A DNA stretch of 64,000 nucleotides from Thalassospira mesophila (GTDB taxonomy: Bacteria > Pseudomonadota > Alphaproteobacteria > Rhodospirillales > Thalassospiraceae), in contig NZ_JFKA01000002.1 in the NCBI RefSeq assembly GCF_002115755.1, positions 558,001 through 622,000 of the forward strand, written 5' to 3'. The position numbers and the translations under genes were made by a program. The notes beneath the pieces were generated by a model, which was given only the letters and a program-made list of their open reading frames with translations, did no database searches and was not told the origin of the DNA. Below are positions 1 through 9,397 of the stretch, piece after piece. Position 1 is the first letter of the stretch. Every line of letters starts with the position of its first letter.

Positions 1-843
1 AATGAAACCGAAGCCACCATTACCCGCCTGTCTGATACCGTAAATGGCATTAGCGAAGTGGTCGAACTGATTTCTGGCATTGCCGCCCAGACCAATCTTT
101 TGGCCCTGAACGCCACAATCGAGGCCGCCCGTGCCGGCGAAGCGGGCAAAGGGTTTGCCGTGGTGGCCCAGGAAGTGAAAAACCTGGCGACCCAAACCGG
201 CCGTTCAACCGATGAAATTACCCGCCAGATCGGCGAAATTCAGGCGGTTACCAAAACCGCGGTGCAGGCCGTCTCCCTTATTGCCGAGAAAATCCGCGAT
301 ATCGACATGATATCAACCGCGATTGCCGCCGCCGTCGAAGAACAAAGTGCCGCCACCAGCGAAATTGCCCGCAATGTGACCGACAGTGCCTCGGCCTCGC
401 GCGAGGTATCGGGAAAAATCGGCGAAGTTTCCGACGAAGCCGCCATCACCGGCCAACTTGCCAGCGAGGTTGGGGATCTGTCCAATCAGGTGGCCCATGC
501 CGTGCGCGATCTGCGCAAGGTGCTGGTCGATGTTGTGCGCACCTCCACAAGCGACGTTGACCGCCGCCATGCCCCGCGTGTCAGGGTGGCAATCAAATCA
601 AAGCTGCGCGTTGGCAGGGAAACATTTGACGCCGAAATTGAAAACCTGTCGGAAGGCGGTGCCATGGTAAAATTGGCCCGGCCCGTTTCCTACGGGACGC
701 TGGTTGATCTTGATGTTCCTGCTGCCAAGGGCTGGGTCTCGGGGCGGGTCTGTGCGGTTAATGAAGATGAAATCAGCATCGAATTTAATACCGATGAAAA
801 TACCCAGGTGGCCTTGAAACGGTTTGTCGATCACAGTCTTTAG
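1..843 (+). CDS. Methyl-accepting chemotaxis protein with C-terminal PilZ domain (5' end missing)
   Basis: The reading frame is open from base 1, so the ligand-binding and membrane part lies outside the window. What remains starts inside the cytoplasmic signalling coiled coil: the highly conserved hairpin tip ([21 protein letters not shown]) is at about residues 25-45 of the visible part, followed by the descending helix. The last ~95 residues form a PilZ domain with the c-di-GMP motifs RRxxxR (RRHAPR) and NxSxxG (NLSEGG). The protein should signal to CheA/CheW and probably reads c-di-GMP. MCP-PilZ fusions are known in alphaproteobacteria such as Azospirillum; ligand and partner pathway cannot be told here. 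Stop codon TAG at 841. Confidence 0.93.
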   Translation, partial: NETEATITRLSDTVNGISEVVELISGIAAQTNLLALNATIEAARAGEAGKGFAVVAQEVKNLATQTGRSTDEITRQIGEIQAVTKTAVQAVSLIAEKIRDIDMISTAIAAAVEEQSAATSEIARNVTDSASASREVSGKIGEVSDEAAITGQLASEVGDLSNQVAHAVRDLRKVLVDVVRTSTSDVDRRHAPRVRVAIKSKLRVGRETFDAEIENLSEGGAMVKLARPVSYGTLVDLDVPAAKGWVSGRVCAVNEDEISIEFNTDENTQVALKRFVDHSL

Positions 844-1056
844 GCAATTCCGGCAAATTTGCGCGGCCTTGTGCCCCTGTTTGTGTTCCTGTTTTTGTCT
901 CTGTGCCATCGCGTTGCCGTGTTTGCGGTGTTCGATGATGTGCCATCGATGTGCCATCGGGTAGCGGGCTTGCCAAACTTGCTGGTAGCCAGTGGGGGCA
1001 ATTACAGCTAAAACTATAGGCTGTCGTAATAAGCTGTTGGTAATAAAGGCGGTGAC

Positions 1057-3717
1057 GTGCTGTTACGGGGGTTAATCCTTGCGGTAAGTGTGGCGTTTGT
1101 CGGTTTCATCTATGTCCTGATGCAGGTCATGGCAAAGGCGGGCATTGACGCACGGGTAATGTGGATCATTGGCGCAATGGTCACAGGGGTCGCTGTTTTG
1201 GCAGTAGCCATCCTGTCGGTGACGGCGCGCCGCCGCGATGGTGAGCGTGATCTCGCACCGCTTATGTCGGGCTTTGCCACATCGGATATTGGCATCGCCC
1301 TGATCGATGCCTATGGCCGTACCCTTTATGCCAACCCGGCCTTCTCGCAAAAACTGGGCATTGAACCCGGCGAAGACATGCTGGCCGCCCTTGAAAGCCG
1401 GTTAAGTTTCCTTGATCTTGATGGTGCTGATCTGGTTGATCTGCGCGCGCGTGCCATGCGCGGCGAGTCGGGCGAGGTTTATCTTGATAATGCGCTGGCC
1501 CGGTCTGCGGAGGCCACCGAAAAGGGTGCCCGCGCTGCCGATGCGTCTCCCAATGACGATGGCCCGACATCCTATATAGTATCCAGCGCGGATGGCGGCG
1601 AAGGCAGTGATGACGAACGCCGTTTGGCAGCACAGGCCACCACCGCAGGCAAAATCCTGCGTTTGTCCGTCACCCCGGCCAATGCCCGGCGCGGGCAAAT
1701 GTTATGGACTGTCGATGGTGTTGACCCTGCCAGCCGCACAGCCCTGGTGCTGGCACAGGGGCGGCAACTGGCCCTGCAGGATGCCACATCTGTTGCGGCC
1801 CATCTGGCCCCGGCGGACCTTCCCGACCAGATCGGCGGTATTTCATCGCATCTGGCAACCGGGTCCAAGGGGTTTGAACATGCCGATCTGATGATCGAAC
1901 GCCTGCCGGTCGGCGTGTTTGGCCTAGATGAAGATGGCCGTATTCTTTACGTCAATCAGCGCCTGGCAACGTGGCTGGGCGGCAAGCCCGAAGATTACGC
2001 CGATGGTGCGGTGGAACTGGCCGACCTGATGGTGGGCGACGGCATGAACGGCGAAGTGCGCCTTAAAGTGCGCGGCGGCGAGCCGATTAAATGTTTTATC
2101 ACCCATTCCATCAATGCGCCCAATACCGGGCCTATTCGCAGCCAGGCTGTTGTTTTCCCCGACCCGATGCCCGCCCACGAATGGGAACATGCCCTGGCCG
2201 AAACAGAACGCCGGGTGCGGTGGTTCTTTGATGACAGTCCGCTTTCGATCATTCTGGCCGATATGAGCGGCACCGTTACCGATGCGAACCGCGCCTTCAT
2301 TGATACCGCCGGGCAAAAACGCGACAAGGTTATTGGCCGATCCATTCTGGAACTGATCCTGCCCGAGGACCGTGACGATGTGGCGCGCTATTTGTCCAAG
2401 GCCGTGATGGGCATGGGCAAGGGTGGCCAGATCGAAGCTCGCCTGCAAGGCTCGCGCGGGGTGGCGGCCCATATTTACCTGCAACGGGTTGCCGGGCGGT
2501 CGGGCGAAAGCGGCGCATTGTTGCTTAACTTCCTTGACACCACCGAACAGAAAAACCTCGAGGAACAATTTGCCCAGTCGCAAAAAATGCAGGCTGTGGG
2601 GCAATTGGCAGGCGGTGTTGCCCATGATTTCAATAACCTGCTAACCGCCATGATCGGCTTTTGCGATTTGTTGCTGTCGCGCCACGGGCCGGGCGACCCC
2701 AGCTTTGCCGATATTATGCAAATAAAGCAAAACGCCAACCGCGCCGCCAATCTGGTGCGCCAGCTTCTGGCGTTTTCGCGTCGGCAAACGCTTCAGCCCA
2801 AGGTGATTAACATTACCGATGCGCTGGCCGAAATGTCGAACCTGCTGCGCCGCCTGATTGGTGAAAAGATCGACCTTAAAGTGGCACATGGCCGTGATAT
2901 TGGGCTGGTCAAGGTGGATCCGGGGCAGCTTGACCAGGTGATTATCAATCTGGTGGTCAATGCACGCGATGCCATGTCGCAGGGCGGCGGCATGCTGGCA
3001 ATTAAAACCAGCAACGAAATTGTTGATGAAACCAAACATGCCGGGGCTGAAATTATACCGCCCGGCGATTATGTCCGCATCGAAGTCCGCGATACTGGCA
3101 TTGGTATTCCGAAGGACAATCTGACCCGCATTTTCGAACCGTTCTTTTCCACCAAACAACGCGGCGAAGGCACTGGCCTTGGCCTTTCAACCGTTTATGG
3201 CATCGTCAAACAAACGGGCGGTTTTATATCGGTGGAAAGTGAAATGGGTGTGGGCACCACCTTTACCATTTACCTGCCGCGCCATGAAATTACCGCCGAA
3301 GAACTGGCCGCCAGCCAGGCTGTAAGCGAAGAAGCCCCGTCACGCGATCTGACCGGCAGCGGGGCGATTTTGCTGGTGGAAGACGAAGACGCCGTTCGCA
3401 CCTTTGGCGCGCGTGCGCTACGCGGTAAGGGCTATGACGTGCTTGAAGCCAGCAATGGCGACAACGCGCTGGAAGTTCTTGAAAACACCGACAAAACCAT
3501 CGATCTGGTGATTTCCGATGTGGTGATGCCGGGGCTTGACGGCCCCAGTCTGGTGCGGATATTGCGCGCTGAACGGCCCGATTTGAAGGTGATCTTTATT
3601 TCCGGCTATGCCGAAGACACCTACCGCGATGAACTTGACGAAGAAAACGGCGTTCACTTCCTGCCCAAACCTTTCTCGCTCAAGGAACTGGCAACCAAGG
3701 TCAAAGAGGTTCTTTAA
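1057..3717 (+). CDS. cckA: Hybrid sensor histidine kinase CckA
   Basis: 886 residues. Two N-terminal membrane helices (about 5-25 and 34-55) are followed by PAS-like modules (about 75-160, 280-370 and 385-500), a HisKA domain with the H-box [11 protein letters not shown] (His523), a HATPase domain with N, G1 (DTGIGIP) and G2 (GTGLGLS) boxes, and a C-terminal receiver with acidic pocket EDED and phospho-acceptor Asp821. H-box, receiver and layout match CckA, which in alphaproteobacteria feeds phosphate through ChpT to CtrA and controls cell cycle and motility. The GTG start at 1057 follows AAAGGCGG. chpT and ctrA are not in the window. A long low-conservation insert separates the first two PAS regions. 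Confidence 0.93.
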   Translation: MLLRGLILAVSVAFVGFIYVLMQVMAKAGIDARVMWIIGAMVTGVAVLAVAILSVTARRRDGERDLAPLMSGFATSDIGIALIDAYGRTLYANPAFSQKLGIEPGEDMLAALESRLSFLDLDGADLVDLRARAMRGESGEVYLDNALARSAEATEKGARAADASPNDDGPTSYIVSSADGGEGSDDERRLAAQATTAGKILRLSVTPANARRGQMLWTVDGVDPASRTALVLAQGRQLALQDATSVAAHLAPADLPDQIGGISSHLATGSKGFEHADLMIERLPVGVFGLDEDGRILYVNQRLATWLGGKPEDYADGAVELADLMVGDGMNGEVRLKVRGGEPIKCFITHSINAPNTGPIRSQAVVFPDPMPAHEWEHALAETERRVRWFFDDSPLSIILADMSGTVTDANRAFIDTAGQKRDKVIGRSILELILPEDRDDVARYLSKAVMGMGKGGQIEARLQGSRGVAAHIYLQRVAGRSGESGALLLNFLDTTEQKNLEEQFAQSQKMQAVGQLAGGVAHDFNNLLTAMIGFCDLLLSRHGPGDPSFADIMQIKQNANRAANLVRQLLAFSRRQTLQPKVINITDALAEMSNLLRRLIGEKIDLKVAHGRDIGLVKVDPGQLDQVIINLVVNARDAMSQGGGMLAIKTSNEIVDETKHAGAEIIPPGDYVRIEVRDTGIGIPKDNLTRIFEPFFSTKQRGEGTGLGLSTVYGIVKQTGGFISVESEMGVGTTFTIYLPRHEITAEELAASQAVSEEAPSRDLTGSGAILLVEDEDAVRTFGARALRGKGYDVLEASNGDNALEVLENTDKTIDLVISDVVMPGLDGPSLVRILRAERPDLKVIFISGYAEDTYRDELDEENGVHFLPKPFSLKELATKVKEVL

Positions 3718-3778
3718 CCCAAAGTGGCACCCGCGATTTAACGGTTTGCGGTAAGCCGCTTTATTCGGAACGGCAGCG

Positions 3779-4291
3779 ATGGTCGCAAAAATCCTGATCA
3801 GTTCGTGTTTGTTAGGGGCGCCGGTACGTTATAACGGATCGGCCAAAACCCTGGTCCATGATGCGATTGACCGCTGGCACGGCGAAGGGCGGCTGGTGCC
3901 GGTTTGCCCTGAAGTTTCTGCCGGGTTGCCAATCCCGCGTCCGCCTGCCGAAATCGAACAGGGTTATAGTGGCACAGACGTTTTGGTGCGAACGGCGCGT
4001 ATCGTGGAAAATACCGGTCGCGATGTCAGTGATGAATTTTTATGCGGTGCGCAAAATGCGCTGGCACTTGCAAACACCCATAATTGCCGCTTCGCCTTGT
4101 TAACCGATGGCAGCCCGTCATGTGGCAGCAGCTTTATTTATAACGGGCAGTTCACTGGCACACGTCATCGCGGGGTCGGGGCCACGGTGGCCCTGTTGCA
4201 AAATCACGGTATTACCGTTTTTGCCAACACGCCCGACGGCATTGCACATCTCGAACAAGCCCTTATTAAACAGGACGATGCATTGATTTAA
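3779..4291 (+). CDS. DUF523 family protein
   Basis: 170 residues, full length for the family. The N-terminus SSCLLGAPVRYNG, the central VCPEVSAGLPIPRPPAEI and the TDGSPSCGSS segment are the conserved Cys-containing blocks of DUF523 (YbbK-like) proteins. The family has no established biochemical role that I can state with confidence; the three conserved cysteines suggest metal or cluster binding, which is inference. It lies 61 bp downstream of cckA on the same strand and is convergent with the PH-domain gene. Confidence 0.85.
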   Translation: MVAKILISSCLLGAPVRYNGSAKTLVHDAIDRWHGEGRLVPVCPEVSAGLPIPRPPAEIEQGYSGTDVLVRTARIVENTGRDVSDEFLCGAQNALALANTHNCRFALLTDGSPSCGSSFIYNGQFTGTRHRGVGATVALLQNHGITVFANTPDGIAHLEQALIKQDDALI

Positions 4292-4325
4292 CATTGCATT
4301 GTCGTTTAACGCGGTCGCACCGTCC

Positions 4326-5102
4326 TTAAAACGTATCGCCTTCGGGTGGTAAATTGCGGTTTTGCTGTTGGCTGTCGATAACGGTTTCACGACTGCGCCC
4401 GGTAATGTTTACCGGCTCGCCCGCCCGGTGCGATGTCACCCGGCCAAAAAAATCGGAAAGTTCCTTGGCGACTTTTTCCGGTGCTGTCACCTGACGCAGG
4501 ATAAAGCTGTAACCCAGCCGGTCGGTAATGCGCAAATCGCCAAAATCAAAGATATTGCCAATCACGCTTTTGTAAATCTGGGTGGCCTTGATGGCTTCAA
4601 ACCCGGTGTCGTCCTGGTCTTTAACGAAAACACCGCTGCGCGTCACAATCCTGTTGTTGGTGATGATACGCTCAAAAAAGAACAGATCGCGGATGGCGGT
4701 CAGGGGCAGCAAAATGCTGTCGCGTGCCGCGGCCGTTGAAATGCCAAGGGCACGGCGAAAAAGCCGCCATATAATCGATATCGCGGCAATGATTACGCCA
4801 AACAGGGCGATGGAAAAGACAAATTCGTAATTGTTCCATAACCGGTCGAGGGCAGCAAAGGCATCGGGGCCGGTGAACGCAGATTTCAGATAGGGACGCA
4901 GAAAATCGTATATCTCGCCGTAATGGTAGGCCGCGAAAATAAGCACCGCCAGCCAGATGATTTTAATGAGGCCGGGCACAAGAATGGACGTTGCCGATAA
5001 CGGCAAATCCATAATCACCACTTCACCATCATGCAAGTGACGCCGAATGCCCTTAAAGGGTTTGGTGGCGGTGGTGTCGTTGCTGGTCCGGCTCATGGGC
5101 AC
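4326..5102 (-). CDS. PH-domain-like membrane protein
   Basis: 258 residues. A short hydrophilic N-terminus (HLHDGEVVIM, typical of bacterial PH-domain proteins) precedes two transmembrane segments (about 35-60 and 88-112). A cytoplasmic segment around 135-205 contains the pattern ITNNRIVTRSGVF...TQIYKSVIGNIFDFGDLRI that marks the bacterial PH (YdbT/YdbS-like) domain. Probable inner-membrane protein of unknown role. It stands alone on the minus strand; the nearest upstream gene is divergent. Confidence 0.75.
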   Translation of the reverse strand: MPMSRTSNDTTATKPFKGIRRHLHDGEVVIMDLPLSATSILVPGLIKIIWLAVLIFAAYHYGEIYDFLRPYLKSAFTGPDAFAALDRLWNNYEFVFSIALFGVIIAAISIIWRLFRRALGISTAAARDSILLPLTAIRDLFFFERIITNNRIVTRSGVFVKDQDDTGFEAIKATQIYKSVIGNIFDFGDLRITDRLGYSFILRQVTAPEKVAKELSDFFGRVTSHRAGEPVNITGRSRETVIDSQQQNRNLPPEGDTF

Positions 5103-5487
5103 TGTCCTGTGTTATCTGATCGGACCCAACATACTGGCTGGGGCGCATTTCGCAAGGCGCTGCGCGATGCATCGCCTCATCACCGCGCGTGGTTGCCCTT
5201 GTCGCTCAAACCGGTTCGTAACATTCCCCTGTTTGTACAGCCTCGGGAAAATATTTCGCAGGTTGCGGGGCGTGGTAATAAACACTTTTAATTATAGTTC
5301 CAATGCGGGTTTTTTATTTGGGTTTGTGCATGTCGGCATCGCGGTTGATCGCGGGTATTTATGGCATTTTATATCGGCCCCCTTGTTGGTCCCGGTTGCG
5401 AAAATGCCAGATGTGTGATTGAAACGCTTTCCGCTTTTTGCCGCTTTTTCAGACGAGACCCCGCGTCTCCCGCTTGGATGATCCTTG
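5103..5487. other. Intergenic region, divergent promoters
   Basis: About 385 bp between the PH-domain gene (minus) and the DMT transporter (plus). It must hold both promoters, but I find no convincing operator, hairpin or small gene. Reading frames across it have no ribosome-binding site and no recognisable product. Confidence 0.5.
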
Positions 5488-6387
5488 ATGATCCCTTTTT
5501 TCGGTGAAGCTGCTGCCATGACGGCGGCCCTGTCCTGGGCCACGTCGAGCATGATTTTTTCCAATATTAGCGGCAAGGCCGGGGCGCAAAGCGTTAATCG
5601 CGGGCGGTTGCTGTGTTCGATCACCTGCCTGACAATTATTCATTGGCTGGTCGAGGGGCAGCCCTGGCCCCATGCCACCACGCCCCAACAACTGGGCTGG
5701 TTAACCTTGTCGTCGGTGCTGGGGCTGGTAATTGGCGATGCGATGCTGTTTCAGGCCTTTGCCATTCTGGGGGCGCGCCTGTCGATGTTGATGATGTCCT
5801 CTGTGCCAATTATGGGGACGGTGCTGGCGTGGTTTCTGTTTGACGAGGTGCTTAGCCCCGGCCAAATCGGCGGGGTGGCGTTGGGGGTGGGTGGTATTTT
5901 AACCGTGATCATGATCCGCAAGGGGCGCCCGGCCAATTTGGACGGACGGCAATATCTGATTGGTATTTTATGCGGGCTGGGTGGGGCGATGGGGCAGGTT
6001 GCCAATCTAATTACGGCGAAATATGCGCTGATTGGCGGCTATTCGGCCCTGTCAGCCACCTGGATCCGCACACTGGTTGCGGTTGTGATTATGTGGGGGC
6101 TGGCCGCCCTGACCGGGCGTGTGCGCCGAACGATTATATCTTGCACGGCTGCCGATGTGCGCGGCTGGCTGATGTTGGGCGCATTTATTGGCCCGGCAAT
6201 GGGGGTGTGGCTGTCGATGCTGGCGGTGCAAAATGCCAATGTCGGTATTGCCAGCACCTTAATGGCGACGCCGCCGGTTTTGCTGATTGTGTATGAAGGC
6301 GTGGTTTTGCGCAAACCTGTTGGCTTGCAGGCCATAATGGGCACCTGCATGGCCTTTGCCGGTGTCGCAATCCTGTTCCTGCTGTAA
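5488..6387 (+). CDS. DMT superfamily (EamA) transporter
   Basis: About 299 residues with roughly ten hydrophobic segments in two repeated five-helix EamA halves; the first half ends near GGILTVIMIRKGRP and the second begins near GILCGLGGAMGQV. This is the drug/metabolite exporter fold of the inner membrane. Substrate cannot be inferred. Candidate starts are TTG 5485, ATG 5488 and ATG 5518 (MTAALSWATSSM, a frequent DMT beginning); I give 5488. Confidence 0.87.
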   Translation: MIPFFGEAAAMTAALSWATSSMIFSNISGKAGAQSVNRGRLLCSITCLTIIHWLVEGQPWPHATTPQQLGWLTLSSVLGLVIGDAMLFQAFAILGARLSMLMMSSVPIMGTVLAWFLFDEVLSPGQIGGVALGVGGILTVIMIRKGRPANLDGRQYLIGILCGLGGAMGQVANLITAKYALIGGYSALSATWIRTLVAVVIMWGLAALTGRVRRTIISCTAADVRGWLMLGAFIGPAMGVWLSMLAVQNANVGIASTLMATPPVLLIVYEGVVLRKPVGLQAIMGTCMAFAGVAILFLL

Positions 6388-6404
6388 CCCGCATCACCAA
6401 CCGG

Positions 6405-6570
6405 CAAGACAAAAAAACAGCCATGCTCTGAAAAGAGATGGCTGTTAGGTAATTACAGATGAAATATCTGTGGGACACGAGCAAATGCTTAAATCGGAAC
6501 GAAAAATCGACAGGGAAGTCGCGGCCCGATCAAGCTTGCAAAGCATATGGGGCACCATCGATGATGTCAC
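6405..6570 (-). ncRNA. Candidate small RNA ending in an orphan terminator
   Basis: A strong intrinsic terminator (6416-6446) is oriented for minus-strand transcripts, yet no minus-strand gene lies upstream of it before nikR's divergent start. A weak promoter-like pair on the minus strand, CTGACA then AATACT about 15 bp apart, lies near 6565-6605, which would give a transcript of about 150-165 nt. No known RNA family was recognised. The sRNA interpretation is inference; the terminator itself is directly visible. Confidence 0.35.
6411..6446 (-). terminator. Intrinsic terminator, minus orientation
   Basis: Inverted repeat AACAGCCAT / ATGGCTGTT (6416-6424 and 6438-6446) with an inner CTCT-GAAA-AGAG extension, giving a 13-bp interrupted stem. 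On the minus strand it runs into a T tract (A7 at 6411-6417 on plus). On the plus strand no T tract follows, so it would be a poor terminator for the DMT gene. Confidence 0.75.
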
Positions 6571-6760
6571 CCAAAGTATTGGAAATGTTTGAATTTGTCA
6601 GATTGTCACAAATGCTGTTGCGGCAAGCCCGGTGTGCGGTGCGAAGTTTGATTGAAACATTTGCCATCCTCTGTGACATTAGCGCTCGCATGGATATGTC
6701 CGGTTCGGGGCTTGTCCTTGCCCTTGATGCAGGATGGATGAATTTTGAAAGGAACTTTGG

Positions 6761-7234
6761 ATGACGCGCGTTACCGTCTCGATCGAAGATGATTTGATGT
6801 CGGCGTTCGACGCATTTCTGGACGGGCGCGGCTATACCAACCGGTCCGAAGGATTTCGCGATTTAATCCGCGAAAAACTGCAACAGGAACAACTGGCCGA
6901 AGACAAAAACGGCAGCGGCATTGCCGTTTTGAATTATGTCTATGACCACGAAGAACGCATGCTGGCCAGCCGTCTGATGTCGGCCCAGCACGAACATCAT
7001 GACATGACGGTTTCCACGGTTCATTTTCATATTGACCATGATACCTGCCTTGAAATTGTGACCCTGAAAGGCAAGCTCGGCGATATTCGTAAATTCGCCG
7101 ATCAAATTCTGGCCCAGCCCGGTGTGCGCCACGGTAGCCTTTATACCGTGCCCGGTGAAGTGCATGTCGAAGCCCATCGCCACGGCGAGGATGGGCACAC
7201 CCACAAGCACGAACATCTTAAAATCACCACCTGA
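6761..7234 (+). CDS. nikR: Nickel-responsive regulator NikR
   Basis: 157 residues. N-terminal ribbon-helix-helix (VTVSIEDDLMSAFDAFL...RSEGFRDLIREKL) and C-terminal ACT-like metal domain. The four high-affinity nickel ligands of E. coli NikR map one position later here: His77, His88, His90 and Cys96, all present. NikR normally represses nickel uptake genes when nickel is plentiful; no nik transporter or hydrogenase/urease gene is in this window, so its targets are elsewhere. The C-terminus is longer than usual and His-rich (HVEAHRHGEDGHTHKHEH), which could bind additional metal. Confidence 0.95.
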   Translation: MTRVTVSIEDDLMSAFDAFLDGRGYTNRSEGFRDLIREKLQQEQLAEDKNGSGIAVLNYVYDHEERMLASRLMSAQHEHHDMTVSTVHFHIDHDTCLEIVTLKGKLGDIRKFADQILAQPGVRHGSLYTVPGEVHVEAHRHGEDGHTHKHEHLKITT

Positions 7235-7238
7235 TCGC

Positions 7239-7264
7239 GGAACCCGTGTGTTGATGTAAACGTT
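7239..7264 (+). promoter_or_regulatory. GGAAC-N17-CGTT motif (possible general-stress promoter)
   Basis: GGAAC at 7239-7243 and CGTT at 7261-7264 are 17 bp apart, a fit to the EcfG consensus. It is 420 bp upstream of the recA start and just after nikR. About one such match is expected by chance in 64 kb on both strands, so support is weak. Confidence 0.25.
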
Positions 7265-7575
7265 CACAGGGCGAATCTGCATATTTCCACATTTTAATCG
7301 CCGATATGGTCGGTGTGTTTGTTGCCCGCATGGCCTGTCATTGTCTTGCGGGCAGGAACGCAAAACATTTCCGGCATATCGGGCAAAAACACGGGCTGGT
7401 CGCGTTGCCTTTGCCGATAATGCGGGCAAGCTGCTGTTTTAGAACATGATTTTGCAGGTTCCGGGTTGGTTGCGCATTCGGGTGCGAACAAAATGTGAAA
7501 CACGCCGCGATTTTATTAGGACTTTTAACGTATAGGGCGAGAACAAACTTGAAACATCTGTAGGTCTGTGTCAGT

Positions 7576-7590
7576 GTTCCTCAAATGTTC
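7576..7590 (+). promoter_or_regulatory. SOS box (LexA operator) of recA
   Basis: Exact GTTC-N7-GTTC at 7576-7590, the direct-repeat LexA operator of alphaproteobacteria. It is 97 bp upstream of the RecA start chosen here. A weaker half-match of the inverse form (GAAC-N7-AAAC) sits at 7541-7555. Confidence 0.85.
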
Positions 7591-7687
7591 TTTGGGGCTG
7601 GTCCCTGCGGTGGCGTTCCGCACAAAGGGCCTGGGAACCGCCTGCGTTGCATCAAACCCGGGCCTGTGGAATAAGAGAGTTCAAGCG

Positions 7688-8761
7688 ATGATTCAGACCG
7701 CGCTGCAATTGGTGGATAAGGATACTATGGATAAGCAGAAAGCACTTGAAGCCGCCCTTGGGCAGATCGAACGCGCCTTTGGCAAAGGTTCGATCATGAA
7801 ACTGGGGCAGCGCGGCAGTGTTATAGACATTTCGGCAATTTCTACCGGTTCGCTCGGGCTCGATATCGCGCTCGGCATCGGGGGATTGCCCAAAGGCCGT
7901 ATTGTTGAAATTTATGGCCCGGAAAGCTCGGGTAAAACCACTTTGGCGCTGCATGTGATTGCCGAAGCCCAAAAAGCCGGTGGTACCTGCGCCTTTGTCG
8001 ATGCCGAACATGCCCTTGACCCGGGATATGCCCGCAAGCTTGGCGTTAATGTCGACGAATTGTTGATTTCGCAGCCCGATGCCGGGGAACAGGCTCTGGA
8101 AATTTCCGACACGCTGGTGCGTTCTGGCGCGATTGATGTGCTGGTGGTCGATTCCGTGGCCGCCCTTGTCCCGCGCGCTGAACTTGAAGGCGAAATGGGC
8201 GACACCCATGTCGGCTTGCAGGCCCGCTTGATGAGCCAGGCCTTGCGCAAACTGACCAGCTCGGTGTCTCGCTCGAACTGCATGGTTATCTTTATTAACC
8301 AGATCCGTATGAAAATTGGCGTGATGTTTGGCAGCCCGGAAACCACGACCGGTGGTAACGCGCTTAAATTTTATGCCTCTGTCCGTCTTGATATTCGCCG
8401 TATCGGCCAGATCAAGGACCGCGACGAGGTTGTGGGCAACCAGACCCGTGTCAAAGTTGTCAAAAACAAAATGGCTGCGCCGTTCAAACAGGTCGAATTT
8501 GACATCATGTATGGCGAAGGCGTTTCCAAGATGGGCGAAATCCTTGATCTGGGCGTCAAAGCCGGGATTGTGGAAAAATCGGGCTCGTGGTTTTCCTATA
8601 ATTCCACCCGGGTTGGCCAGGGGCGTGAAAACGCCAAAAACTTCCTGCGCGACAACCCCGAAATGTCCAACGAGATTGAACGTGCGATCCGTGAAAGTGC
8701 CGGTTTGATCGCCGAAAGCATGACCAATTTGAGCGAAGACGAAGTCAGCAACGATGACTAG
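7688..8761 (+). CDS. recA: DNA recombinase RecA
   Basis: 357 residues. Walker A GPESSGKT at residues 77-84, the [19 protein letters not shown] block and the [28 protein letters not shown]2 region are all intact. The start at 7688 gives the N-terminus [24 protein letters not shown], like other alphaproteobacterial RecA proteins; an in-frame start at 7568 would place the SOS box inside the gene and is rejected. Polymerises on ssDNA, drives strand exchange and LexA self-cleavage. The acidic tail ends [10 protein letters not shown]. The stop codon region is duplicated immediately downstream (8756-8800). Confidence 0.98.
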   Translation: MIQTALQLVDKDTMDKQKALEAALGQIERAFGKGSIMKLGQRGSVIDISAISTGSLGLDIALGIGGLPKGRIVEIYGPESSGKTTLALHVIAEAQKAGGTCAFVDAEHALDPGYARKLGVNVDELLISQPDAGEQALEISDTLVRSGAIDVLVVDSVAALVPRAELEGEMGDTHVGLQARLMSQALRKLTSSVSRSNCMVIFINQIRMKIGVMFGSPETTTGGNALKFYASVRLDIRRIGQIKDRDEVVGNQTRVKVVKNKMAAPFKQVEFDIMYGEGVSKMGEILDLGVKAGIVEKSGSWFSYNSTRVGQGRENAKNFLRDNPEMSNEIERAIRESAGLIAESMTNLSEDEVSNDD

Positions 8762-8800
8762 GTTTTCAACGACGACGACGACTAGGTTTTCAGCGACGAC
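8756..8800 (+). repeat. Short tandem duplication across the recA stop codon
   Basis: GACTAGGTTTTCA followed by [A/G]CGACGAC occurs at 8756-8776 and 8780-8800, 20 of 21 positions identical, period 24 bp. The first copy contains the recA stop TAG; the second copy is a non-coding duplicate of it. Confidence 0.8.
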
Positions 8801-8830
8801 CTTTTAATTCTGATATTGCCAGTTACGATA

Positions 8831-8862
8831 AACGGGTGCCTTTAACAGGTGCCCGTTTTTTT
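8831..8862 (+). terminator. recA terminator
   Basis: Stem ACGGGTGCCT / AGGTGCCCGT with two G-T pairs, loop TTAAC, followed by seven T residues. Placed 70 bp after the recA stop. Confidence 0.85.
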
Positions 8863-9056
8863 ATGCGCAATTCACCGGTACGCGGTCCGTGTCAGGGCTT
8901 TTATCTATCGGTTCTGCGGGGTCATTGTCGATCATGCAAGGGAACCGATTATGCCCCAAAATGATCATTTTTTGCCTCAATGGCTAAATACTGCGGTTTT
9001 TGAAGCATTTTCCAAGCGGTAAGCCCCGAAATGCCCGATCAGCGTGTTTTTCATCA
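8863..9056. other. Intergenic, no feature seen
   Basis: Between the recA terminator and the entericidin promoter I see no gene, hairpin or repeat that I can support. Confidence 0.4.
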
Positions 9057-9081
9057 GGAACAAGCAACCCGCCTTTGCGTT
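9057..9081 (+). promoter_or_regulatory. EcfG-type general stress promoter
   Basis: GGAAC at 9057-9061, a 16-bp spacer and CGTT at 9078-9081 match the alphaproteobacterial EcfG consensus exactly. It sits 57 bp upstream of the first entericidin-like gene, correctly oriented. Confidence 0.6.
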
Positions 9082-9137
9082 CGAGTAAGTGTGTAGAAAA
9101 TACAAATACTCTCAAGATCAAGGATCAGGAGAAAACC

Positions 9138-9278
9138 ATGTCTACTTTCTTAAAGCGCTTTTTTGCTCTGGCCATCATTGCCGGTTTTGGCATGGGGCTG
9201 GCCGCCTGCGAAACCGCCGATGGTTTTGGCAAGGATGTTGAAAAGCTGGGTGATAACATTCAGGACGGTGCCAACTGA
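9138..9278 (+). CDS. Entericidin-like small lipoprotein, copy 1
   Basis: 46 residues: an n-region with Lys/Arg, a hydrophobic core, a lipobox ending LAAC at residues 21-24, then mature CETADGFGKDVEKLGDNIQDGAN. The mature sequence ETADGxGKDxEKLGxxIQ is the entericidin A/B signature. Entericidins are small stress- or stationary-phase lipoproteins; in E. coli the A/B pair is described as antidote/toxin. Start ATG 9138 follows AGGATCAGGAGAAAACC, a good ribosome-binding site. A paralogue lies at 10164. Upstream sits a GGAAC-N16-CGTT promoter, suggesting general-stress control. Confidence 0.88.
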   Translation: MSTFLKRFFALAIIAGFGMGLAACETADGFGKDVEKLGDNIQDGAN

Positions 9279-9320
9279 TCCTTTTCGGGCATATGCTCGC
9301 AACTGATCTGGTGTGGCTAA

Positions 9321-9368
9321 CGACTGGCATAAGATTAAACAGAAAACACGGGCAAACTGTGCCAGTCG
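9321..9368 (+). repeat. Inverted repeat between entericidin and DUF1328 genes
   Basis: Perfect 9-bp arms CGACTGGCA (9321-9329) and TGCCAGTCG (9360-9368) with a 30-nt loop. No T tract follows, so it may be an mRNA structure or attenuating hairpin rather than a terminator. Confidence 0.45.
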
Positions 9369-9397
9369 CCTGAAAATATAATAACAACAGGAGAATT

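Noticed and set aside
937-960. Short direct repeat GATGTGCCATC upstream of cckA
   Set aside because: Two copies of 11 bp only, no regulatory pattern recognised.
1924-2625. Long antisense frame within cckA
   Set aside because: A composition-driven shadow of a confident kinase gene; no start site or domain.
6459-6764. Plus-strand 101-residue frame before nikR
   Set aside because: No ribosome-binding site, unusual composition, no family; overlaps the nikR start and the candidate minus-strand sRNA.
7239-7264. EcfG promoter for recA
   Set aside because: Kept only as a low-confidence feature; about one GGAAC-N16/17-CGTT match is expected by chance in a window of this size, and the start codon is 420 bp away.
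7541-7555. Second SOS box GAAC-N7-AAAC
   Set aside because: One base off in a four-base half-site; the exact GTTC-N7-GTTC nearby is sufficient.
7568-7687. Longer RecA N-terminus from GTG 7568
   Set aside because: It would place the SOS box inside the coding region and adds a segment absent from other RecA proteins.
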